This document shows positions 6,036 to 11,815 of a stretch of 11,815 nucleotides of DNA, piece after piece. Within the stretch, counting starts at the first letter, position 1. Each line of letters starts with the position of its first letter. The position numbers and the translations under genes are program-made. Below the pieces are notes generated by a model. That model did not search any database and was not told where the DNA came from. It saw nothing but the letters and a program-made list of their open reading frames with translations. Origin of the DNA: Holosporales bacterium (lineage in GTDB: Bacteria; Pseudomonadota; Alphaproteobacteria; BNTO01); contig JAISXM010000016.1 of assembly GCA_031270515.1 (NCBI GenBank), forward strand, positions 1 to 11,815. Direction: 5' to 3'.

Positions 6036-6063
6036 TCTATATCTTGTATTGCAATGAGTTCAA
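6036..6063 (-). promoter_or_regulatory. Candidate promoter for the M23 peptidase gene
   Basis: On the minus strand TTGAAC (6058-6063) is followed after 16 bases by TATAGA (6036-6041), about 45 bases before the TTG start. The -35 box is part of the first copy of the 25-bp direct repeat 6056-6105; the second copy offers the same hexamer 25 bases further upstream. This is a second case in the window of a repeat supplying a -35 element. Confidence 0.35.
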
Positions 6064-6105
6064 GTTGTTTATTACAAAAAGAGTTCAAGTTGTTTGCGAC
6101 AAAAA
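6056..6105. repeat. 25-bp direct tandem repeat upstream of the M23 peptidase gene
   Basis: Two adjacent units share gagttcaagttgttt and the ending acaaaaa, differing only in a few bases between. Read on the minus strand the core AACAACTTGAA is close to the AACAAGTTGAA core in the intergenic repeats near 381, 623 and 8331. Confidence 0.8.
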
Positions 6106-6439
6106 GAGCTAGATCTACCTTCCTGTAAAATGAATTAAATTTTTAAGCGCCGACACCCTGTAATATCACCAACTCGAATACCACAACCCCCAATCGCCCC
6201 AATCGCTCGATTATGTACAAGCATTCAACCATGTTGGTAATATCCCACGATCACAGAGCAATGTCAATGTCTTCAATTTTATTGCGTAGGTTCATAAAAT
6301 ATTTTATAGTCGGGTAACATTTTTGCAAAATAAATCTGACTTTTTTGTAAGGTAAAATGCTTATTTTATGTGAACATTCGTATTCATTGTTTGGGTTATG
6401 CGGCGTTTCTTGTGCCTCTGTTTCACTACGTACAACTTG
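6106..6439. other. Intergenic stretch, no supported gene
   Basis: This AT-rich spacer separates the divergent M23 and PhzF-like genes. It holds a perfect 14-base palindrome ATAAAATATTTTAT (6293-6306) and a TAAAAT/ATTTTA hairpin near 6353-6368. A minus-strand frame at 6251-6487 has no ribosome site, overlaps the PhzF start and resembles nothing I know. I see no RNA gene. Confidence 0.5.
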
Positions 6440-6448
6440 TGGTATACT
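6440..6448 (+). promoter_or_regulatory. Extended -10 promoter element for the PhzF-like/miaA operon
   Basis: TGGTATACT is a TGn-extended -10 box differing from TATAAT at one position. It lies 33 bases before the start codon of the PhzF-like gene. No good -35 is present at the usual spacing, which is common for extended -10 promoters. Confidence 0.5.
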
Positions 6449-6481
6449 ACACTTTGTTAAAGACGAACTTTCGGAGTGGGT

Positions 6482-7324
6482 ATGCATTTTTGGATAATAG
6501 ACACGTTTACTTCATCCGCACTTGACGGGAATCCCGCGGGAGTGTGTTTGTTGGAAAAAGATTTGGCTCCCGCAGTTTTGCAAAAAATAGCAAGAGAATT
6601 TAACGTCCACGAGACAGCATTTGTCACCCCCTTGCCCAATCAACACTTTCAGATACAAATATTTACCCCAACTTCAAACGACAGCATTTGCGGACACAGC
6701 CTCTTGGCGACGGCCCACGTGCTTTGGAACGAGCTCACGCTGCTTGACGCCAACTCGGACGCTGTGTACTTCGACCTGCCAATTGGCATATTTATGGTGA
6801 CACGCAACGGCAGCAAAATCACGGTGCACGTCCCTGCCAAGCTTGCCGAGCCTGCCGCCGCCCCAGACCGGCTCATCAACGCTCTGGGCACGCCTCCAAT
6901 TGCGGTAAGCAAGTGCGAGCACATATATGTAGTCGAAATGTTCAACCCCAGACATGTGCTCAAGCTGGAGCCAGACATTGCAAAGCTGGAAAAAATTCCG
7001 TGTACAGGCGTCGTTGTAACAGCAGAGGGAGGCGGAAACGAGTCCTACGACTTTATGTCGCGTTTTTTCGCCCCAGCTCAAGGGGTCAAAGAAGACCCGA
7101 CAACGCTATGGAATCACTGCTTTCTTGGGCCATATTGGGCACATAGGTTAGGAAAAGATTCTTTAGTCGCGTATCAAACTTCGGGACGAAGCGGCACTCT
7201 TATGATAGAATGCCAAAGTGGGCAAGTTCGGATTTCTGGAGAATGTGTTTCCTCCGTGAAAGGAACCGTGTGTAATTTATCAAACTGGTCGCAACGTAAT
7301 CAGTTCGAATCGTTAAGAGGGTAG
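6482..7324 (+). CDS. PhzF-family (YddE/YHI9-like) isomerase-fold protein
   Basis: PhzF proteins have a diaminopimelate-epimerase-like fold with two similar halves; PhzF itself isomerises a phenazine precursor, but most relatives have no known substrate. The start ATG 6482 has CGGAG 5 bases upstream and gives MHFWIIDTFTSSALDGNPAG, matching the family opening; a GTG at 6476 overlaps the ribosome site. Glu44 (HETAF), CGH with His72 (CGHSLLATAHVL) and Asp205 (EDPTT) match the catalytic Glu, His and Asp. FMSRFFAP and GPYWAHRLGK are also typical. The odd feature is residues 207-212, TTLWNH, where relatives have the substrate-carboxylate-binding TGSA(H). The length, 280 residues, is normal. It is the first gene of an operon with miaA, one base apart. 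No phenazine genes are nearby, so a role in phenazine synthesis is not suggested. Confidence 0.85.
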   Translation: MHFWIIDTFTSSALDGNPAGVCLLEKDLAPAVLQKIAREFNVHETAFVTPLPNQHFQIQIFTPTSNDSICGHSLLATAHVLWNELTLLDANSDAVYFDLPIGIFMVTRNGSKITVHVPAKLAEPAAAPDRLINALGTPPIAVSKCEHIYVVEMFNPRHVLKLEPDIAKLEKIPCTGVVVTAEGGGNESYDFMSRFFAPAQGVKEDPTTLWNHCFLGPYWAHRLGKDSLVAYQTSGRSGTLMIECQSGQVRISGECVSSVKGTVCNLSNWSQRNQFESLRG

Positions 7325-7325
7325 T

Positions 7326-8294
7326 ATGTTTTTTGACTCCAAGACTATCATTTTACTAGGTGGTCCAACCGCAAGTGGAAAATCGTCTGTAGCAGTGGAG
7401 CTGGCAACTGCACTTGATGCCGAGGTCGTTAATGCAGATAGCGTGCAATTATATGAGGGCCTTCCCATCTTAACGGCGGTCCCGACTGAGAGCGACATGC
7501 ACGGCATCCCGCACCACCTGTACGAAGTGCTGCCGTGGAATAAAAATTCGTCAGTCGCTGATTGGATCAATCTGTTTGACTCGTGCATAGAGCGCGTCAA
7601 TTCGACAAATGCATTCATAGCGACCGGAGGGACTGGGCTATACCTTAGCTCATTGTTGTACGGTTTGTCGCCTATGCCTGAGATATCAGACGCTGTGCGG
7701 TTTTATGTTCAGCAACAGGGACGCTCCATTATAAATTCATCAGGGAACTTTGCTTTGTATGATTGCATCGCCAAAAAGGATCCGCATATAAAGGGGCGCA
7801 TACATCCTAAACATACACAGCGCTTGCTCCGGGCGTGGGAAGTTTTCGAACAAACGGGGCGGTCTATTGTGTTGTGGCAAAAAGAACCGCGTCTCAAAAA
7901 TATGTACCCGAAGTCCCAGCTTTACGTATTAGATGTAGACAAGGAAACGCTGGGCCAAAGGATAGACGCCCGATGTCGTGAAATGTTTAAGCACGGAATA
8001 GTCGAAGAAGTCGCCCATTTCATAGAAAAAACAAAAAACGCAATCTCCCCCTTACACAAAGCAATTGGTTTCGTCGAAATAAAACGCCACATAGAAGGAC
8101 AAATTTCTTTGGACGACACGATATCTTCTATTATACTTGCAGTCAGACAATACGCCAAACGGCAACAAACGTGGTTCCGTACACAATACGCCGCAAGCGA
8201 TGTCTTTGTTATTCCGAACGACACGCCTAAAGCGCAAGCGTCTACAATTGTTCGACATTTGTATGCTGTGAATACGGAGTTGTATACAGGTTAA
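7326..8294 (+). CDS. miaA: tRNA dimethylallyltransferase (tRNA delta(2)-isopentenylpyrophosphate transferase)
   Basis: MiaA moves a dimethylallyl group onto N6 of adenosine 37 in tRNAs that read codons starting with U, the first step to ms2i6A. The Walker A loop GPTASGKS is at residues 13-20, the DSVQLYEGL motif at 38-46 (normally DSMQVYRGL), PHHLYEV near 62, GGTGLYL at 101-107, then QRLLRAWEVF, KAIGFVEI and the C-terminal RQYAKRQQTWFR. At 322 residues it is the normal length, and no inserts are seen, unlike cmk and mtaB. AAGAGG ends 5 bases before the ATG, inside the end of the PhzF-like gene, so the two are cotranscribed. MiaA and MtaB both modify position 37 but act on different tRNA sets. 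Confidence 0.96.
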   Translation: MFFDSKTIILLGGPTASGKSSVAVELATALDAEVVNADSVQLYEGLPILTAVPTESDMHGIPHHLYEVLPWNKNSSVADWINLFDSCIERVNSTNAFIATGGTGLYLSSLLYGLSPMPEISDAVRFYVQQQGRSIINSSGNFALYDCIAKKDPHIKGRIHPKHTQRLLRAWEVFEQTGRSIVLWQKEPRLKNMYPKSQLYVLDVDKETLGQRIDARCREMFKHGIVEEVAHFIEKTKNAISPLHKAIGFVEIKRHIEGQISLDDTISSIILAVRQYAKRQQTWFRTQYAASDVFVIPNDTPKAQASTIVRHLYAVNTELYTG

Positions 8295-8299
8295 TATAT

Positions 8300-8362
8300 A
8301 CCGGGGCCCTATAATAAAACCGGGGCCGACAATAAATAATTTGAAATTTTTGTAATGCAATG
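8300..8362 (+). repeat. GC-box/AT-box intergenic repeat between miaA and the PBP1A gene
   Basis: Two adjacent 19-base units start accggggcc (8300 and 8319). The second leads into acaataaataatttgaaa and, a little later, aatgcaatgc. That order matches the sequence at 373-405 (cggcccccacaataaataag, then ttgaaacaatgc) and the segment 603-645. It fills most of the spacer. Confidence 0.6.
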
Positions 8363-8439
8363 CTTTGCTAGGCGCAAAAAATCGGATTATTTCTATTGGA
8401 ATGTGTATTTACCGGGCCCCCATAAAACCCTTCAAACAG

Positions 8440-10722
8440 ATGCCAAACAAAGAAAACATTCCATTCTTTTACGACGACTTTAACCCCGTTATATTTTTTA
8501 TCAAGCGCTTCATCGCGTTATCCGTTGGCGCTGGGGCTACCGTATGCGCGGGCGTGTGCTTTTTGTTTTTGTGGCTCAATTCGTCGCTTCCGCCAATCGA
8601 GAAGTTCAGTACCCGAGTCCGCACCCCCAGCGTCACCATACAAGCCGTAGACGGAACCATCCTCGCAAACTATGGCGACTTGTTCGAAGAATTCCTCAAT
8701 GTTAGCGACCTGCCTCCACACGTAATAAACGCGCTACTGGCCGTTGAAGACAGGCGCTTCTACGTTCACAACGGAATCGACATAATTGGTGTAGTCCGCG
8801 CAATGATCACCAACCTCCGCGCCAATAGAATCGTCCAAGGCGGGTCAACATTAACGCAGCAGCTCGCCAAAAACATGCTGATGTCTAGCGGCTTTTATAG
8901 GGTCAGCGACAGGTCCATTCAACGAAAACTACACGAGATAATCCTCGCAATAAAGCTAGAAACGCGCTTTTGTAAAAACGAAATCCTGACACTATATTTG
9001 AATAGGGTTTACTTTGGCGCCGCAACGTACGGGATTGACGCTGCTGCGAGACGATATTTCGGTAAATCGGGAAAGGAATTAACGCTGTTTGAAGCTGCAG
9101 TGCTGGCGGGATTGCTTAGGGCGCCATCCCGATTTTCGCCAACGGCAAACCCGAAAAAATCAGTAGAGCGCGCAAAATTTGTGCTGGCGGCAATGGAGGC
9201 AAGCGGCTTTATCGACGCATCCTGGAGGGAGCACATTGAAGAGTGGGAGCAGTCCTTTGTGCAAATGGTTTATACCAGCGAAAAAGGAAGCCGATATTTT
9301 GCGGATTGGGTGTTCGAAACGATTCCGTCAATTATTGGACCAATTGAACAAGACTTAACGGTTGTAACAACATTGAATCCGGACATGCAACATCAAACAG
9401 AAGAAATATGCGCAAAATATTATAAGGAGCATTCGGAAGAATATAAGTTCGCCCAAATGGCTGTTGTTGCGATGACGCCAAGCGGCGCAGTGCTTGCTAT
9501 GATTGGCGGCGTGGATTATGGCAAAAGCCAGTTTAATAGGGCGACATCCGCAAGGAGGCAATCTGGGTCTGCATTCAAGACATTTGTGTATTTAGCTGCG
9601 CTTGAAGCGGGGATTGATATGGATGAGAAATTCGACGACTCTGCGTTTGAACAGGGGACGTGGAAGCCAGGGAATTACAAATGGAAAAGTCTTGGGGAAG
9701 TCTCCATGTTAGAAGCGTACGTATCTTCTGTGAATAGCGTGTGCTTGCGCGTTGCGCAGCAAATTGGCATCAGAGCCGTCATAAAAACAGCAAAGCGCTT
9801 AGGCATAACGTCGCCAATCAACTCGGATTTGACTATCGCCATTGGATCGTCGGAGTTAACCCTGATTGAGTGCGTGCGCGCATATGCGCCATTTTTCAAC
9901 AATGGATATATGTGCTGGCCGTACGGAATCCTGGAAATACGAGATAAAAATGGGGAGATTTTGTATCAACGAACCAAAGACGTAACAACCCGTGTCATAG
10001 AGGAGAAGCCACTTGCGGATATGAAAACGATGATGAGGTCGGTGGTTCAGCGGGGAACTGGGCGCGCGGCAAATGTGGATTCGAATGTCATGGGGAAAAC
10101 AGGGAGCAACAGCAACAGGGACGCGTGGTTCTTTGGGGGGCGGCATTCAATTGCGCAAAATCAAGAGGACCAAGAGCAAGGAAATGAAGAGTCAATATGG
10201 ATACGCGACAATAAGTTTGCCGCGCTGTCGAGTGAGGATAACTATAACTATGAATTGTCGTCAAAGGTCATTGCGGACCAGGAGGGCATTGTTCTGGGCG
10301 TATGGATAGGGAACGATTCTGCGGGGAAGAAAATGGCTCCTATGTCGACAGGAGGACGCATTCCTGCGCGGATTGCGGCAAGCTTGCTGCGTGCGTATAT
10401 GGAGGAGAGCGCGGAAAGGAAGGGGAGCAATGGAGGCGGGAATGGGAATGGAGGCGGAGGAGCCGGAGCGACGAACACAGGCGCCGCGCAAAAAATAGCA
10501 AACGGAGCAAGCGCCGACGCTGTGAATAAGAGCGCCGCACGTTCGATTGACCAGCTGCTGAATTTTCAAAAAAAGCGAGACAAAAGTGATAGTGACTTGC
10601 TTATTCAGCCCGATACGCTCCCCCCGAGCATCATAGAGAGAGAAGCGGAGCGGGAACCGGAAGATTTCAACATTCCCGCCAATAAGCTGTTCGGCGAAGC
10701 AGAGGGAGCGGTTGTGTTTTAA
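8440..10722 (+). CDS. mrcA: Penicillin-binding protein 1A, bifunctional glycosyltransferase/transpeptidase
   Basis: This class A PBP polymerises glycan strands from lipid II and cross-links their peptides, anchored in the inner membrane. Numbering from ATG 8440: membrane segment about 22-47; GT51 domain with EDRRFYVHNGID (Glu103) and GGSTLTQQLAKN (134-145), then LNRVYFGAATYG; transpeptidase with SAFK (Ser377, Lys380), SVN (430-432) and KTG (553-555), then GVWIGND (620-626). All active-site residues are present. About 48 residues (568-615), rich in Gln, Glu and Asn, sit between DAWFFGG and GVWIGND where relatives have a short turn. The C-terminus has a Gly/Asn-rich tract. The start is unsure: the frame stays open upstream with ATG 8401 and TTG 8365, and none has a good ribosome site. 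I prefer 8440 because the intergenic-type sequence ccgggcccccataaaaccc (8412-8430) precedes it. Confidence 0.92.
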   Translation: MPNKENIPFFYDDFNPVIFFIKRFIALSVGAGATVCAGVCFLFLWLNSSLPPIEKFSTRVRTPSVTIQAVDGTILANYGDLFEEFLNVSDLPPHVINALLAVEDRRFYVHNGIDIIGVVRAMITNLRANRIVQGGSTLTQQLAKNMLMSSGFYRVSDRSIQRKLHEIILAIKLETRFCKNEILTLYLNRVYFGAATYGIDAAARRYFGKSGKELTLFEAAVLAGLLRAPSRFSPTANPKKSVERAKFVLAAMEASGFIDASWREHIEEWEQSFVQMVYTSEKGSRYFADWVFETIPSIIGPIEQDLTVVTTLNPDMQHQTEEICAKYYKEHSEEYKFAQMAVVAMTPSGAVLAMIGGVDYGKSQFNRATSARRQSGSAFKTFVYLAALEAGIDMDEKFDDSAFEQGTWKPGNYKWKSLGEVSMLEAYVSSVNSVCLRVAQQIGIRAVIKTAKRLGITSPINSDLTIAIGSSELTLIECVRAYAPFFNNGYMCWPYGILEIRDKNGEILYQRTKDVTTRVIEEKPLADMKTMMRSVVQRGTGRAANVDSNVMGKTGSNSNRDAWFFGGRHSIAQNQEDQEQGNEESIWIRDNKFAALSSEDNYNYELSSKVIADQEGIVLGVWIGNDSAGKKMAPMSTGGRIPARIAASLLRAYMEESAERKGSNGGGNGNGGGGAGATNTGAAQKIANGASADAVNKSAARSIDQLLNFQKKRDKSDSDLLIQPDTLPPSIIEREAEREPEDFNIPANKLFGEAEGAVVF

Positions 10723-10794
10723 AATCGGTGGAATGTCCCGAAGCAAAGTGCAACTTAAGCTGGTGTTTTCTGATCAGTCCAGAAGTGGTTTCGC

Positions 10795-10800
10795 TATAAT
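10795..10800 (+). promoter_or_regulatory. Consensus -10 box (TATAAT) in the spacer after PBP1A
   Basis: A perfect TATAAT lies 38 bases before the 14-bp inverted repeat at 10838. The sequence 16-18 bases upstream (tgatcag) is a poor -35. The box might drive a short RNA containing the hairpin, or be chance in AT-rich DNA. Confidence 0.25.
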
Positions 10801-10837
10801 ACGACGCGGTGCACTACCAACGCGGGCAATCCTATTC

Positions 10838-10904
10838 GACCTGTTGCGAAAGCCCTTTTGAGCTGTTGATTCCTGCCGTGTTGAAGCAGTTTTCGCAACA
10901 GGTC
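10838..10904. repeat. Perfect 14-bp inverted repeat around a 39-base loop
   Basis: GACCTGTTGCGAAA (10838-10851) and TTTCGCAACAGGTC (10891-10904) are exact reverse complements. It sits between the convergent PBP1A and leucine-rich-repeat genes, so it could end transcription from both sides, but neither side has a T-run. The arms also look like insertion-sequence terminal repeats, in which case this would be a 67-bp relic or miniature element; no clear target duplication is visible. Confidence 0.75.
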
Positions 10905-10910
10905 TATTGA

Positions 10911-10954
10911 TGCGACTTATCTAACCTCTAACTGCGACTTATCTAACCTCTAAT
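10911..10954. repeat. 22-bp tandem duplication spanning the stop codon of the leucine-rich-repeat gene
   Basis: Units 10911-10932 and 10933-10954 are identical except the last base. The copy at 10933-10954 encodes the last codons (LEVR) and the TAA stop of the leucine-rich-repeat gene; the copy beyond the stop is out of frame. The near identity marks it as recent. Confidence 0.9.
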
Positions 10955-11815
10955 CTGGCAAGTATTCGTGGTTTTCTTATAATTAGTCTGTCATCGGTGA
11001 ACAAACCCCTTATGCTAGAGGGAATCGAAATCGTCAACTCCGGACTACAATTGAAAAAAACATAACCTAACGTACTAAGTTTACTACCATCGCCAATCGA
11101 AACACAAAAAAGTTGAGAACAGTTAGCGAATGCTGAGTTTCGAATGGTCATTACAGTATTAGGTATATTTATCTGCAGCAGCTCTCCACATCCTGCAAAT
11201 GTCTCCTCGTCAATATCCACAAGACGACTGCCTGTTTTGAATTTTACGGACCTAAGAGCACAATTTTCAAACGCACGACTCTTAAGATGTGTGACGCTGG
11301 CTGGTATTTCTATTTCACTCAGACAATCGCAGTTCGAAAATGCGCCGCGCCCAATAGTTTCAAGTTTGCTGTCTCCTTCGAACGTTACGGATCCAAGCAT
11401 AGGGCAATTTGCAAAAGCATCATCTCCAATAGATTTAACTCTGCGTGGTATATCTATCCTTTCTAGTCTCTTGCACGCACCAAACGCACGAAGTTCAATA
11501 CGCGATACATTGCCATGGATATCTACGGCTTCTAAGTATTTACAATGTTCGAATGTCATACTATGAATTTTTGTAATATTCACAGGTATTGTTACTTTGC
11601 GTAGACCGGTATGAACAAACGCAGACTGCTCAAGATGTGTGAGCTGGCTTGGCAGAGGTGTGTCAAGACGCTTACAAGAATGAAAGGCCTTATACCCAAT
11701 GCATTTAACTGTGTCTGGTATAATCATGTTAAAGTTTCTACAACCAAAAAATGCCGCTTCATCAATACGCTCAACACTACCAGGCATAGCTACACGGACA
11801 AGATATTCACATCCT
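10939..11815 (-). CDS. BspA-like leucine-rich-repeat (LRR_5) protein, 5' end outside window
   Basis: The frame is open to the window edge, and residues upstream of the first Met at 11787 (GCEYLVRVA) still fit the repeat, so the gene continues outside. The visible 290 or so residues are about eleven to twelve units of roughly 23 residues with the BspA/TpLRR pattern: C-x-x-L-x-x-(V/I)-x-IP-x-x-V-x-x-I-x-x-x-AF-x-x-C. Clear examples are ERIDIPRRVKSIGDDAFANC and SEIEIPASVTHLKSRAFENC. The last unit is degenerate and the chain ends KPRILARLEVR with no anchor or sorting signal. Such repeats form curved binding surfaces and are known in surface or secreted adhesins of bacteria and in protists. Any secretion signal would be in the missing part. 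It converges on the PBP1A gene. Confidence 0.88.
   Translation of the reverse strand, partial: GCEYLVRVAMPGSVERIDEAAFFGCRNFNMIIPDTVKCIGYKAFHSCKRLDTPLPSQLTHLEQSAFVHTGLRKVTIPVNITKIHSMTFEHCKYLEAVDIHGNVSRIELRAFGACKRLERIDIPRRVKSIGDDAFANCPMLGSVTFEGDSKLETIGRGAFSNCDCLSEIEIPASVTHLKSRAFENCALRSVKFKTGSRLVDIDEETFAGCGELLQINIPNTVMTIRNSAFANCSQLFCVSIGDGSKLSTLGYVFFNCSPELTISIPSSIRGLFTDDRLIIRKPRILARLEVR

Noticed and set aside
6251..6487. Minus-strand frame of 78 residues between the M23 and PhzF-like genes
   Set aside because: It has no ribosome site, overlaps the PhzF start and its promoter, and resembles no family.
10261..10746. Minus-strand frame of 161 residues opposite the PBP1A 3' end
   Set aside because: It is antisense to a confidently called gene, and its unusual composition reflects the Gly-rich tract read backwards.

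Overview
The window reads as a chromosomal segment of an alphaproteobacterium, most likely a host-associated or intracellular one (a Holosporales-like lineage is my inference, not shown). The penicillin-binding protein has the alphaproteobacterial form of the glycosyltransferase and linker segments. Ordinary housekeeping genes sit beside an Rpn-type nuclease tail, a BspA-type leucine-rich-repeat protein and an exported kinase-like protein. Intergenic DNA is AT-rich and carries many inverted and tandem repeats.

Layout. 1-317: 3' end of an Rpn-family nuclease/transposase gene with an 8-residue repeat tail. 318-799: a roughly 280-bp imperfect inverted repeat, a candidate promoter inside its right arm, and a possible leader peptide coupled to the next gene. 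800-3377 (+): cmk (CMP kinase) and mtaB (tRNA methylthiotransferase), overlapping by 8 bases, then a hairpin terminator. 3543-4256 (-): a secreted protein resembling only the C-lobe of a protein kinase, with the catalytic residues lost. 4668-5993 (-): membrane-anchored M23 peptidase. 6482-8294 (+): a PhzF-like protein and miaA, one base apart. 8440-10722 (+): class A penicillin-binding protein (PBP1A). 10939-11815 (-): 3' part of a BspA-like leucine-rich-repeat gene.

Functional links. cmk serves nucleotide supply. mtaB and miaA both act on adenosine 37 of tRNA, although in separate transcription units. PBP1A and the M23 peptidase build and cut peptidoglycan. The kinase-like and leucine-rich-repeat proteins are candidates for host or surface interaction.

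The most unusual theme is repeat expansion in conserved genes. cmk carries a hexapeptide-repeat N-terminal extension and a repeat-bearing insert. mtaB carries a 39-bp tandem repeat between domains and an 81-bp duplication in its TRAM domain. PBP1A has an insert just after its KTG motif. Two genes have tandem duplications that include the stop codon. A family of short AT-rich repeats recurs in at least three intergenic regions and may supply promoter parts.
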